Origin: Chromobotia macracanthus | Taxonomy: Eukaryota > Chordata > Actinopteri > Cypriniformes > Botiidae | Length of the DNA stretch: 64,000 bases | NCBI GenBank assembly: GCA_036877525.1 | Contig: JAZGTH010000035.1 | Location: 3,090,501-3,154,500, forward strand | Direction: 5' to 3' | Shown: positions 33,301 through 48,300 of the stretch, piece after piece | Layout of the letters: each line of letters starts with the position of its first letter | How positions within the stretch are numbered: the first letter of the stretch is position 1 | Position numbers and translations under genes: made by a program | Notes under the pieces: model-generated | Database searches by the model: none | The model's input: only the letters and a program-made list of their open reading frames with translations | Told to the model about the DNA's origin: nothing

Positions 33301-36300
33301 GGTCCGGCCATAAACAAGGTTTCTCAGAGCTCCGCATGCATGCCGCTGCACCTCCAGAACTTTATGATCCAACAAATCCACCAGGTGCTTTAAACCACCT
33401 AGACTACACACCTGCAAAACATGAGGCCAGTTTTTTTATATTGTAAAAGTCACCTGCATTAAAACTATACTACATTTGAGCAAACATACTCATATAGATG
33501 ATAAGAAAATCTAATGTGAGACCCCTTAAATTATTTTATCCAAATAAAGGGACTGATTCTCAGAAAAAAAAAAGAAGTTGTTTTTATGTGAATCTTTTGA
33601 TGTGTTGCACTAGTGGCTTTTAACAGAAGTTGCAGTTTAAGAAAATCAGCCAGTTAGGTTACTGTTTATTTATATGGTTGCCTCTAGTTCACTTACCATA
33701 CTGTCAAACTGTCTCTGTCATGCCTCACAAGAAGTTGCTTACCTCTGCCTTGATGCGGTTGTCTCCATAGCACATGTGCTGCAGGTATGCCGCTGCATTG
33801 GCCTGCACAGATGGGAACTGATGCTGCAGCATGTTAATAACCTCTGGCATCTCTGGGTCACGCCATGCAAACTCTCTACAAACACACACCAACATGATCT
33901 TTTGGAAACATTATACTATATTATACTGCCAACTGTATACTATAAATATTTTTAGGTGTATAAATTTAGTTTACTTAGTCCAAGAAAAATGACAAAGGGA
34001 ATCTGCACACCAAGTTAATTCAAAGTTTCAATTAAGTGACAAGAAAATAAAAACATGCACCAATAAAAAGTGACTGCAACACAAAAAAAAAAAATCTCAT
34101 CAGTATCTTATTCATTATGTTGATCTTAGCTGAAAAGATTCAAGTACTGAAGATAATCCAAGATGGTCTTAAGTGTTTTCTGAAATATTTTTTTCTCTAT
34201 GGATTTTAAACTTTGAATTTTTATTTACATTTAACTTCGAATTTACCTTTTACAAAAGACAGCTTGAGGACACACTCACTGTCTAAGGCTCTTTTAACAG
34301 TTTGTGTTTTTTTTACTATGTTAACAGGGGCTCCATGTTACGCCCAGCTAAACAGAAAAGAGCGGAACTGCTTTCACAATATACATGGTTAGGCAATGGG
34401 AGATCACACAGCAATTTGAAAGTCTATAGCATATTCAGGCATGCAATGCAATGGCACATTGCCCAGAGGGATTTAGTGTGAATGCAGCAGGTATGCTAGT
34501 GTTTATCCAGCACTGTTAAAATTGCTGAGTGCTAGTAACAAGCATTAGCAACATACTCTACCTTGGGTCTTTCTGTATGCTGTCTATCGAAGGTGAGTGT
34601 GCGGCGTCATCATCCATGGTGATAGGCGAGCGTGTGTAAGCGGAGTCAAGGGGGCGCTTTGAGGTCAATCGGTATGGTTCTGTGTAGATTGCGTTCAGAG
34701 CGTAGTTACTTCTTTGATATGTCATGTTAGTGCGTTGACTGGACCTCCTCTGCAGATTACCCACACCTAAACCAGACAATAAAGTTTTAAATCCTGCTAC
34801 TTAAAAATGTTTGAGATTAAAGTTTCTTTCAAGTAAAGTCAGTATACTCTCAGGAATACGGTACCTGTCATAGCTGTGTTTAATAAAAAAGGGGGTTGAA
34901 TTAAGATATGGGAAATGCTTTAAAATTCACTCACAGTTTACACACCTCCCCTAAAGAATTGTGAGGACTGAATCTTTTTATAGGAAGGTAGAATGTAATT
35001 TGCTAGAACAGCCATAGTGACTTTGTTTACATCAAAAGCAGTAATCTAATTATTGACTTTATTCTGAATAAGACAATATTCTAATTAAGGTGTTTACATT
35101 CGTTGCTGAAGCACCTTTGGCAGCAATTACAGCCTTAAGTCTTTTTGGGTGTGATGCAACAAACTTTGTACATCTTGATTGTCCCCTTAAGCTCGGTCAG
35201 GTTGGATGGGGACCCACAGTAGACAGCTATTTTCAGGTCTCTCCAGAGATGTTCAATAGGGGTCAAGTCAGGGCTCTGGCTGGGCCACTCTATGAAATTC
35301 AAAGTTGTCTCTAACCCACTCCTGTGTTGTCTTGGCTGTGTGCTTAGGGCACACATTGTCATGTTGGAAATTGAACCTTCGGCCCATTCTGAGGCCCTGA
35401 GCTCTGTGGAAAAGGTTTTCATTGAGGATATCTCTGTACTTTGCTCCATTCAACTTTCCCTTAACTCTGACGAGTCCTTAAGTCCCTGCTGCTGAAAACA
35501 GCCCCACAGCACAATGCTGCCACCTCCATGCTTCACTGTTGGGAAGGTATTGGACAGGTGATGAGCAGTGCCTGATTTCTTCCAGACATATTTAGAATTG
35601 AGGCCAAACAGTTCAATCTTGGTTTCATCAGACCAGAAAATCTTATTTCTAACAGTCTGAGAGCCCATCAGGCGCAAACTCCAAGCTGGCTTTCATGTGT
35701 TTTGCAGTGAGGGGAGACTTCCGTCTTGCCACTCTAGCATAAAGACTGGTGGAAGGCTGCAGTGGTTTTTGTCCTTCTGGAACTTTGTCCCATGCCCACA
35801 CAGGATCTCTGGAGCTCACTCAGAGTGACCATTGGGTTCTTGGTCACCTCTCTTACAAAGGCCCTTCTCCCTGACTGCTCAGTTTGGCTGGGTGACCAAA
35901 CTTCTTCCATTTGAGAATTATGGAGGCCACTGTGCTGCTTAACCTTCATTGCAGCAGAATTTTTTCTGTAGCCTTCCCCAAGAATGTGCCTTGCAACAAT
36001 CCCATCTCTGAGCTCTGCAGGCTGTTCTTTGACCTCTGCATATCAGAGCTTAGTTTTTGCTCTGATATGCATTGTCAGCTGTGATGCCTTTTATAGAGTA
36101 CTGTGGCTTTCCAAATCGTGCCCAATTAATTTAATTTTCCAAAGGTGGACTCTGATCAAGGTGTAGATTTACACTTTGGATTAGGCTGTACATGTAGCTC
36201 AGGCACCTGGGTTACATTTCAAATATTGTTGCAAAAAGTCTGAACATTTATTTAAAGTTTTAAATTATTTAGTTTTTTCATTTTTAATATATTTACATAC

Positions 36301-39300
36301 ATTTCTAAAATTCTCTTTTCACTTTGTCACTATGGGGTACTCTTAGTCGATTAATGAAAAAAAAATGAATTGCTCAGGCTGCCACAAAAAAAGTGAAGGG
36401 GATCTGTAATCACATAAGTGCAGTAGTGGGCACAGGGGGGAGCCGGGGTGCCCCTGCCCTTTTTGTGTCAATGTAAATGCGCCCCTCTCTGGTCATGGTA
36501 AATAATAATAATCAATATGAATATATTATTAAAGAACAGTACACTTCCACACCATCGCCACTAACAATAATAATAAAAAATAAAAACATTATTAATACAC
36601 AAGTTTAGAGTGAGTGACATTTTTCTTTGCTGGAAACAAAAGGCAGAGATTAAGTGGTAGGCAAGGTTCTTTTACAAAGCTACATAGAAGTATCTTAGTG
36701 CAAGTCTTTAAAAGTGGCAGGTAATACAGAAAATGTACATTCATCCTATTCATCCATATATTTAATCATAATAAGCACGTATAGTATAATAGCATGTCCT
36801 TGTGTCATGATGTTTAGTAATATTATCATCATGCCCCTATTTTTGTTTGATGTGTTATGCATTCTATTCTTATCATTCTTATTCTTATCATATTAACTTT
36901 TCATAAAATGCCAAGAAAAGAAAGGAAAATTTAAATTTAAAGAAATTTAAATTTGAATTATGAAATTTAAAAATTAAATACATTTAAATAATACATTTTA
37001 TGTTTATTGAAGTATTTTTCCATTTTTGCCCTTTTTGGTCCTTCTGCTCCTGCCCCTAAAGAGGTCTGTGTACACCACTGTATTAGTGGATAGATTGAAT
37101 AAAACGTCACAAAATTTAGTCTGATGCTAACATTAAATATGTGCTTAATTAGGGCCCACGCACTGAAAGTGAAAACTTACCCTTTAAACTTACCCAAGTC
37201 GCTTCAAACTTGGTCAGAAAAAGAGATATTGAAGATACTAAATTGTGAAGGGATTCTTGATATCCCGAACAGTGTTGCCATGGCAAAACAAGCAATTTAA
37301 GGCAATAAATGGAACAAGAACTGTCTAATATCTTCAGAGTGTGTTGAGTGATTTACATTAAACTTGGGAATTATGTTTAGTGTTGCAGACTGACCACAAT
37401 GATGTGGCTATTGTGATTTACAGTCATAGTGCCACCAACTGGCAACAGGAAGTCTGTGACTTACAACAGACTAACAATTATCCTCTATTTTTGTAATGAA
37501 ATGCAATTATTTTTGTAATGAAATGCATGATTGTCATGCATCGTCTTCTAAAAGGCAACAGGTAGTGATAGCACCATAGTGCTTGGGCCCATCATCGCTG
37601 CATTTTTAGCTATATTTAAGCTTTTATTCTGAGGTGGAAAACTGTCTTCAAGATTTGAAATTCATGACAGATGTTTAAACACACACTCCAACTACAAAAC
37701 ATTCAATTCAAGTTAAAAAATATGTTCAGATTTGATTTAACCCTAAGTATATCTGGGTTCTAATGCATATGCAAAGAAGTGCACAACATAAATGTTGTAA
37801 CCTCAAAGAAGTCAAAGAAGAAAAGAAATAGACGGACAGGCCAATAAATCATCAGAAACAACAACAAACAGGCACTTCTATTGACCAACAGTAGTTTAAA
37901 GAGGTTAGGAGATACAACTAGTATAATTTAGTATAATTTACGCTTACATTTCTGTGGATGCTTACCAAAGGATGACCTGTAGATGGTGTTGTGTGGATTG
38001 TGGTTCAGGTCTGCAGCTGCATGGCTTAGGCTCTGGTAGAGGGGCCTCTCGAGGGTGTGGTGCTCATAAATGGGTCTGATATGACAGTCATGGGAATTGG
38101 TGGACCTCAGATCAGTGCCTACCTGACTATGCTGACTGGCGTAAGATGCTCGCACACCTGATGACAACAAAATGCACAGTCACAGAGTGACCATCACTCA
38201 TATACTCACATTTGTGTGTACTTCACAGTCCTGACAAAGTGACACAGTAAGAGTACCGCAGAGGCCAAACCCTTGACCTATCAGTCTGTCAGCATTAGGT
38301 GTGTAATACCATAATGTCACAGTTCGGTTCATGGTTTTGGAGCCACGGTTTGTTTGGTTCTGTTTGTTATGGGGGAAGGATTCATGGCATGGCACCAGCA
38401 ATGCTAAAGATAGATTCTAGATTTACTTTTAACTTAAAAACAATACTTGAAGACAGTAACTTTAGTGTACACTGGAAATTCCCTCATTAGAAGCTAATAT
38501 AAGGGGGTTGATGAATTTTCAGGAGGGACTTAAGGAGTCGTTAAAAAAAAAGACAATAAAAACTATTCCCGCATTTTAAAGTAGTCACTTCACTCAATTC
38601 AATGTTTTTGTACAGTGTTGTTTTGCAATATATATATTTCAAACAAAGAACAGTGGCAAAGAACAGGCCTATGTCATACTATACATTATTACACTATAGA
38701 TACTTGTTTCCCAGCAAAGTGTGATGCAATAATGTGTTGATTTATATTTTATTTTATTTATTTATATTTATTGTTGTTTTTGAAATATACTTGCAGAAAT
38801 ATAATATATGAAATATATTATATGATATAATATAATAACATAAAAACTACTTTGCAGTTAGTTAAACTTTGTCAATGGCCATGTGAATGCTTATCCTAGT
38901 TATGTTAAATATGGGCATTTAAAATGGTGAAACAGGAAAACAGTTTGTCACAGCTATAGGCTACACCTCCATGTGCTGCTTGGGGTACTTAGGCTAAATT
39001 GCTGCAGCTTATGGGATGTTTGGGGCCAAAAACAGATTTGATCTTTCAGCATCAGTATTAAAGACATACTGAGTTGCAGATGTACATCTGCCAAACAGTT
39101 TTACAAAGCCTCAGAAACTACAAAACAAAGATGGATGGGACATAAATACACAGACATAAACACATTACAAATGTGTTTTCTACACAAAAAATACAGGAAT
39201 AAAGTACATCTAGGTAAGGTGTTATTTTCTAACTGAAGGATGGAAAATGTTGAAAATGTTAACGTCCTCTGCTGAAAGCAAATGCCACACCGCATCTGTT

Positions 39301-42300
39301 TCTGTGGTCATGACATCAACAAATGAAACAGTGACTGTACATCTCATAGTAGCACCATAATAAACTTGGCTGGGAACTTGTTTGCATGTATGTTGCTTGT
39401 ATTTTGGGAGTATATTGGATGTTGTAAGAGCATTTTTATAATAGAACAGGTAAGAAATACTGTGCAGTCAGATAAAATAAACCCTGGTGGTGATTAGGAC
39501 ACTGACGCAGAGTGATGCCTCCTTGGTATCTCATCCTAAAGGATGATAATACCTATCATGGCTATGTCTTATAAAACAGGGAATCACATTAAAATATGGA
39601 AATGTTTTTACATTCATAACTGTCATATGTGTGCTATTTGGGAGGAGAGGCATATTAAGGTGAAATAAAGAGAATGGGCATAAATCATTTTAAGACAGAT
39701 CAAGTATTTCAAAATATGAAATGATGATCTCACACACACACCCACACCCACCATGGTTTTTGTTGCCATGGTTTGGGAAGCAATGGCTTGCAATAGTCTT
39801 TGAAAAACAATTATAGCCTGTTGAAGAAGAACTTGACTTGCCTGCACAAAGCCAAGAACTGATTACAAGATTAATAAAAATATTACACAATATTACACAA
39901 TATTATACTGTATATTTTTGGTTCAACTTGTATATTAAGAGCAATAAATTGTGAGAAACACAACCATATCTATAAACACATCCATTCAGTGACTGTTGCC
40001 CTTCTGAACATGCCCAGAGGTATGACATCAGTATGGTAGTCGTATCCAGAGAGTAACAGAGTGTAAAGCTATACCTCACATACATATACACTGCACTGCC
40101 ACAAACGGTGTGTTCTTACCTGTGAGGCTGTCTGGCCATGGGACTACCCTCTCATAGATGTGTGTACTGTATGGATCAGAGCCATCATGCATAAACATTT
40201 TTGGCATTGTCGACCTGTAATGTTGTGGTACCGCTGCCATTCCGGTTCTGGCTGGAGACCCCAACCCGACTTGTCCTTCCCCCCCCACAGACCCAACACC
40301 TCCTGAATAAAGTGTGGTGGTGTGGCTGGCACTGCCTGAGTGGGAGTTAGCGGAGCCCATTCTGCGTAGAGTGGTGGGGGAGTTCCTCTTAGTGGAGTAG
40401 GGTGAGTTGGCCTTTGGGACTAAAGGCAGGGTGGTGCTTGTGAAAACAGATGGTAGAAGTTTGGGTTCCGTTATGATGGGTGAGCCATAGGAGCTTCCCA
40501 CTGTCTGCAGGGACCCTCGTGCCGGAGAGATGCTGCTTCTGTAAGGGGACTGAGTGCGTGTGGGCACTGAACAGACTCGCCGCATAGCACGGCCTGGTAT
40601 AGCCCTTTCTAACACCTGCAAGATGACAAAACATCTAGCATCTTTTCTAAAGTACACAATCAGGCTCTTCATGTAAGATAAATAATCTCCAGTGATATTC
40701 AATTAAAACAGTCAATTATCTACTGATGTAAACTTAAACATGAATAAAATTAAATGAAACTGTAATGTATTTATACATCATAGTATTTTTTAATGTAAAT
40801 AACCATGATGGAAATAAAAAACAAAACATTTCATTAAATGTTCTATATTTAAAAAAAGTCTGTATTGCAGTATTAAGAATCTGAATGAAAAATAATGAGA
40901 ATTACAAAGAAGCTCAATAGTAAAACTGACAATATTGGTTAAAACTGGATAAGGGTTGGTACTTAATAGTTTGCTATGGTACTGTACCTGTCCTGCAGTC
41001 TGGCCCTCAGCCCGGGAGTTTCTCTGCAGTGTGGAGCTTCCTCCTGAACCTGGGAATGAGTGCTGCAGTCTCAACTCACACCTGCCCTGTAGTTGGCTGC
41101 TGTAGTAACTGCCAGCATCCTGATAACCACTATCAGAGTAGGAGTTCATCTGAACAGAGCTGCAAGAGTTACCTACAGACCCTAAGATACACAGTAAAAT
41201 CCATGTAAGATATGGTAGAGTATAATATTAAGAATGTTGGGGACCTTTAATTTTAAAGTATTGTTCCATTATTAAAATAAATACAAATAATTTACTAACA
41301 CAGGAAACAAGATTGCAAAAAATGTAGTAAAAACAATCAGTAAAATCATGAATTGCTTCTTGTGTGCAACATAAAAACAAAACGCACTGATGGTCATGAC
41401 ACCTTTGACACGATTGTTGCTGCATTTTATTTACACAAAACTAATGTAGAATATGCAGCAGAATCAGGGCCAGTGTGTTTTATATCATACATTGCACAAA
41501 TCTACCTCAAAACAGCTTTAACTCAGCAGCGTGAAGGAGCCTTTTTATTCAGAAGTACACAATGTATTTTATGCATAATTCTGCATACACTGAGTTTCTA
41601 CTGATAGTTTTACAGTTGTGTTCATAAGCAGGGAGGTGTGGAGAACAAGATTGTGAATGATGGACATTCAAATTCTGTAGAATACGGATTGCATGTGGAA
41701 ATATTTGTAAAGAACTAGTGTAGTGTAGTGTCAAGTAGACAGACCCTCACTCTTGTCAGGAGAATACAGAGACTGCTCTCCTTCACTTCTTATACAGAAC
41801 ACTGGAGAAAGGCAGTTGTCAGTCACAGGAGACTTTACATCACCACACAACGATGCATCTACAGAAAAGCACACACCATGCTGTCATATTGTCAATCGTG
41901 TTTTTTTTTGAATGTTTGTTTTATCTTTAAATAACCTCAGGATGACTTAAATTCTCTTGGAAGTTTGTTAAAGGGCCACAAATGGGCCTCAGGTTGTGTT
42001 TATGCAAACAGTGTTCATTGGTCAGTTCCACATGAAACAGTGAGCAGTGATGCAATGCGATGACAACTAATAAAAAATCTGCTGCCCTAAACAACCATCA
42101 GCACCACGCTACAGTGTTTAGTAGATGTAAACGCACCTACAATATACTCGCTGAATCTCAAAACCAATTTGTGTGTTCAGCAGGTCTGGTCTAAGATGAT
42201 CTAGAAAGTGTAACTGTTAAATGTAGTACTTCAATAAAAAAGAGACACATTTAATTTTGATAAACGTTGGAAGTGCAAAGAGTAGTGATGAGGAAATTAT

Positions 42301-45300
42301 GAAAACATCCCCCAATGCTCATTTTTTTTCAATTAGAAAAAACTGTCTCTTATATAACTCCATTAACATCTATTCATAATTGACACTCTGTACATGTTAA
42401 TTTTATCTTTTAATTAGGGCCTAAGCATCAAGGTGCTGGACAACGGTGTAGATACACAGCCCTATTGTTTTCTTGGTGCTCGGTAGCGCCCCCTGGTACA
42501 GGGCTCAAGATACATGCATGCACATATACAAAATCTCAAATATCTACGGCATGCATCATGCGATTCACATCAAACTTGGAAAATATGTTTGGTGTGATAG
42601 ACTGATGACATTGATATGACTAGTGTTAGCCACAGTCATAGCACCACCAACTAGCAGAAGATAGTGTCTCGCATACAACAAAGTTTAAAATAGCCCTTTT
42701 AAATTTATCCAAGTCGTTTCAGACTTGGGCAGAACATAGGAGAGACACTGAGGATGCTAAATTGCGAATGGATTGTTTATGTCTCAAACTGTGTTGTTGA
42801 AAAGACCCAGAAAAGGGTCACATTTCGGGTAAGGGTTACTGACAAATGTCACTTTTACTTCAATACATTTGAAGATAAACCTCATAATCAGCTCTAATAA
42901 AGACTTTCCCATGACTTTCTTGAAGTGAGAGGTTTGAATCATCCAAGTCTGTGTGCTAAATGTCACACTGTGTGCTGTCACAAACACAAAAACGCTAATT
43001 TCTTTTTAGCTTATTACTGTTAAAACAAAAAAAAAAAAAAAAAAAAAAAAAGAGTTTTTGGCTCATAGGTGAAGGTGAGTTCCTTTTAATTTATAAAGCA
43101 CTCTGAAAACAAATTTCCCATTAGGCATTCATACCTGCAGATCTCCAGGGAAGAGACTTCTCAGAAGAGCTGAAACAAAACCATAAAGACAACTGTTAGG
43201 TTCTTTTGTTTATCCTTTGTTACATTAAGACTCAAACAAAAATCGACAGAAACAAATGCATACTGATATAGACATGATGTGTAGTGTAAATTGATAAAAA
43301 AAAACCCCATCATATCAGAAGCATCTTAAATGTAAATGGCTTACGGGATGTTCATTGACAGGATGGTACCTAGTTGCTGGACATTCCTGTGTAACTACTG
43401 TATCAGGGGGTGATGCGAGTGTCGCTATATAATTCAATCTACAAACTGTAATGTAAACACAGTTAAACTAACAAAATTATCATATAAAAATTACTTTGCT
43501 ACACAATAAATTTGTGATGGATAAAACTGAGTTTCAATGTCTGCTTCAAGTATTCTTAACTCTACTGAATACCTTTAAAATGATTTGGAACACTAACCAT
43601 ATTTGCATGCATAAGTAATCATGATGATTGAAGGATTCTGACCGACTTTAAATGAGGTGTTGTTTACATGTGCCAGTGCTATAAATCATAATAAATTTGT
43701 GAAATGTGTGCATTATTAGCCTGTTGACGGGTATTTTCAAATATTTTCAATTGTCAAAATGAAGATGCCCTATGTGCCCTACTTATGAAAAGTGTTGCTC
43801 TAAATAAAGCAACAGCATATTTATGTAGGCCTACTACTGATGGAAGTTGCGCAAGAAGCTGACCTTTTGGTGGTGGTGCCTCACTAAGAAGCATCGCATT
43901 AAAGATCTGCATGGGACTCAGACGCTTCTGCCAGCTTCTGTTCTGCACTCACTTGCATACAATTTACTCTACACCCACTAAACTGCTTCTAAGGGTTTTC
44001 TTCCCAATCTGACGGTCCAACTTTAGATCTTGTATACAGAACGCCTGTTTTAAATTTTTTTATTAGATAAAGAGAGAGGGAAATAAACAGAAGTATGCAA
44101 TAATTTTAAATAACATTTTTATTTATTTTACTGTCAACAACCCAGATCTCTGATTAAATACGACCTCTGGTCGTATTGAAATTAAGGTGAAATTAAAATT
44201 TTACCAAGCTATTTAAAACATCTATGCATGAACAGGATGCAAGGTTATCATCGGTTTGGATTTTACATTTATGTTTTAAAATTTCTAATTATAATTTAGT
44301 TTTTCAGTTAATTTTAGTTAAAATTTTATTCTATCAATATATACTACTATGGTTTTTATTTTTATTTTAGTCAATACAAATGAGTAAATGCCTTGGGCTT
44401 AAACTATTCCCTATTAATTTGAGATCAAAGCATTATAAAAGAAAAAAAATGTTTTGTTACTTTTAAAACAGAGGATTGTTTTTACAGAAAAAGATGATTA
44501 CAATCGGAAAATAAACTGCAATCAATGTCTGACTTAATTGGTGAACTTGTGTCTGAATGGGAACAAATCCCTGCAGCCATGTCCCGTCTAATGGAAAGCC
44601 TAGAGAATTAGCTATTATAGCAGTATAGGAAGAACTCTATTGTAATACCAATGGTTTTTAATTAATTTCTAAACATGTGGGTGAAGAGTCTAAGTGTGCA
44701 CATACTTTTGGCCATAGTGTAAAACAACTTTAAAATATGACAACTGCACCATTACTGATGACAAAAATATCACATTGAAGTTCTTCTTAACATTAACAAA
44801 TGAGCAGTACACAAGTCTAAAATAGCTTTTGTATGTACTGTCTTCAGAATATGAATGGAAATTAATAGGCCACTTAAAGGGGTGCCAGTCTGCCTGGGTC
44901 ACTACAAAGGTGTGAACGACTCACAATTCGCTCAATGTGTGTTCATCACACGTGAACATTACCTTACCTCCAGCTGGTCATTGACACTCAGGCCCATGTG
45001 GTGTTTGTTGACCCACCCAAGTACAAAGATTAGTGCAGGTCAAAGATAACAATACCCCCACAGGGGCAGCTAAGTTTGCTGTTGCTCTAAAGTGGGGTAG
45101 ATTGTATGGCTTAGCTGCACTAATGTTCTTCCTTTATACTTTGCTCACCATAAATCCCCCACCCAAACAGCTCAAACTGTGTTGAAAGTAAAGCTGGTAT
45201 TTATATATGCAACTACTTATGTATTAAGTTTTAGTAAAAACATCTATGCATTAAACATTGTTCTCCTGTAGCTCAGTGGTAGAGCATTGCGTTAGCGGCG

Positions 45301-48300
45301 CAAGAGGTCGTGGGTTCGATTCCCAGGGAGTACATGTACTAAGAAAAATGTATAACTTGAATGCACTGTAAGTCGCTTTGGATAAAAGCGTCTGCCAAAT
45401 GCATAAATGTAATGTAAATATGCTAAGAACCAAAGAGAGTAAAAATTAGCAAATGATCTTTGATTTTAATCCTATAATCAAAAAATCTTGTCATATGGAT
45501 GAGGAAAAAATAATTACAAATGGATTAGAAATAGACTCGTATATGCTCTCATACACTGATGTAGTGCTACAGACGTGTGTCATTCTGATATCCTCAGCTG
45601 ATATGATACTGCACAAACACAAGCCAAAATCTAAATCTTTACAGACCGAAGACCTTTAGACAACATGTAAAACTGACCAGACTGTATGTCTATCATTTAC
45701 AGCTTTGTTTTCATAAATGTGATATCAATCCTGACTAAAGAAACACGCAGGGCAATCGACTTACTAGATGGTGCAATGCAAGACTCTGGACAAATCAGAA
45801 GTGATCCACTGTGGAAGTGATCAGTTGGATGGAATTACTTTAATCTAAATGGCTGAGCTGCCCATATTAGCAAAATCACAGATCCGAAAGAATACACAAC
45901 CACACACACATTTCTAAGAAACATAATAATAACAAATAAAATAAAATGAACATTTCATTACAAAGAAAACCTGTAAAGAAAAACCAAAACCCTGTCAAGG
46001 ATGGTACAATGTTTATTATATTAAAGAAAAGCTTCTTCTTGGTATGCTGGTAGGGCTGGGTGTATCTGTAATATATATTAACACTAGGGCTGCCCCCAAC
46101 TAAGGATCTTCCTAGTCAACTGGTAGTCGACGAACAGTCGCACGTTTATGATATTAATTTATTTACATAAATATGTACTGGGGAGGGGGGGATTAGGTAA
46201 TGGTTTAAGCTTGAGGAATGAGAAAGAATGTTATGTGAAGCATTGCTAACATTGTTTTACATTAGAAAGAAATACACCATAAACTACACCATAATGAGCT
46301 TTTAAAATATACATTTTTTTACAAAGCAATCTGCGTGAGACTGGTATAATGCAAAACGTTAGAACTCAAACAAAATGCAAAGTCTATACATAATTTAACA
46401 CCAGACATCTTGAAATGCTTAACATTGGGATTTCCTTGGATTTCACAATTACCACATATCTGTCCATCACAGAATGTGTGACTTCACATTATTTTGTCTT
46501 TTCTGCGACTAACAGACTAATTAAAATTTGTTCGACTAAGCCTTTTCTCTTCGACTACCGATTACTCAACAGCTAGGGGGCAGCTCTTTTACCACAATAA
46601 CCGACTGGAATGAAAAATGTATATAATGAATGGTGCAGCATTTATTTTTGCATATGGTTTTATGGTTGCTACATGTTTATATAAAGCATCTTGAAGATAT
46701 AGAAATACTGTGAATTCTTGTGTGAATGTTTATTTTTTCAAATCATGTCAACAACTTTTACAGAAGCAAGGACTGATTGCTGTTGCCTAAGATGCACTAG
46801 AACTTATTAGCATTTTTATGTGAATGTTTATTTTTCCAAATCACGTAAACAGTAAGAGTCATATTCAGTGTGTGTACCTGCCACTAGCAGCTCCTGGTGA
46901 TTCTGAACCAAGTCTGCATCGTTCCAACTGATTGGCCACAATCTGTCGCTCCACCTCCAATTCCCGGGTCAAGCGCTCAAACTGCAACTCCTATACACAC
47001 AAACACATTCTGCCTCTCATGAAAAACATCAAAATTAACATCCTAAATGAAATCCAGCTTTAAACAGAGACACTGACAGCAGAGGTGCATCACAACTAAT
47101 GTTTTAAACTACTATGCATCTCTGAGCAGGCCTTGAACTTTAGTTGAATTTAGGGGCCTATGTCTGTCATGTATTTTGAGTATGATAACATCTGATTAAT
47201 AGCAATGTAGCAACCTTTCAGAATCTGTGCATGCAAACACACAGAATAACCCTTGTTTTTAATCACAGCTTTCATGTCTTGGCGTACTCTGCACCTATAG
47301 TGAAGGCTGATGGCCTACACCTTGGTGCTCAGGCCCGAAAAAAATCTTAAGGACAACAATAGAACTTTCAGTGCAGTCCTAATAAATCTTAAAAGAGGTT
47401 CCAGTGGCATGCACAGCTCTCCTCAGGGGCAGTGGCAGAAGGAGCACATAAAAATGACGTCAATGAACATAACCAAATGATTTTTTTAACAGATTTTATA
47501 TTAAATTATAAAATAAATCATTTTACTCAGCTGTCTGTTGTGAAATATTCCCTACAATTAATTGGAATGTTTTTCTTATGTGTTTTTCCTTGGTATTCTA
47601 CAAAAAGATGTTGAAACCAGGGTCATCCTTTGGCTGGTGAAACTGGTGAATAATGTACAATTTACATACTGAGAAAACAAGAAAGTAATCATGTTCATTG
47701 CTGGATAGCATTAAATAAAATATATAAATTTCTTACATGAGTTTTGACATTGAATTAAATTTCATTTCACTATACTGTAGATGTATTTCTCCAAGCTAAT
47801 GACATGATGCCGTGCTATACCACTGTCGTTGAATGGCCTTGGATAAAAGCAAATTTAATGTCTTGTCAAAAATGCAGCAGCAATCAGGTTAGTCAAGAGT
47901 CAAGATTTATTTGTCACATACAAGTTATATAGAATACAACAAGTAGTGAAATGTGAATCTGAATGCTCCGTTAGACTGTGAGATAAATACTAAAAAGTAA
48001 AAACACACGAAATGTTAAAGTACTTAGAGTACAGAAATATGTAAAATACAAAATGCAAAATACAAAAATACAGTTGTACAAGTGACAGAATAACAGAATA
48101 GATTGTATGTGGATGGCGTAGACGAATTGTATAAATTATAAATATAATAAAGTGCAAGTGCAGTGTGCAAGTGGAATGCAGTGTGCAAAAGAGTATAACT
48201 AGTGTTATGCCAGAGTCACTTAAATGTAGTGTGTGTTTGTCCATGTTTAAGTGTCTGATGGCCTGAGGGAAGAAGCTAATCCTGAGTCTCCCCGTTTTAG

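Noticed and set aside
40076..40702. A single-exon 208-aa gene starting at 40702
   Set aside because: Splice sites and homology show only 40120-40615 is coding, as pkp4 exon 6; the rest is intron read-through.
41074..41084. Strong donor-like 'gcag|gtgtgagt' inside pkp4 exon 5
   Set aside because: Joining it to exon 6 shifts the frame, and the conserved 'NSRAEGQT' segment lies beyond it. Treated as a decoy.
45257..45330. A tRNA-Ala(AGC) gene
   Set aside because: The acceptor arm does not pair and a SINE tail follows directly; a degraded sibling exists at 21060.
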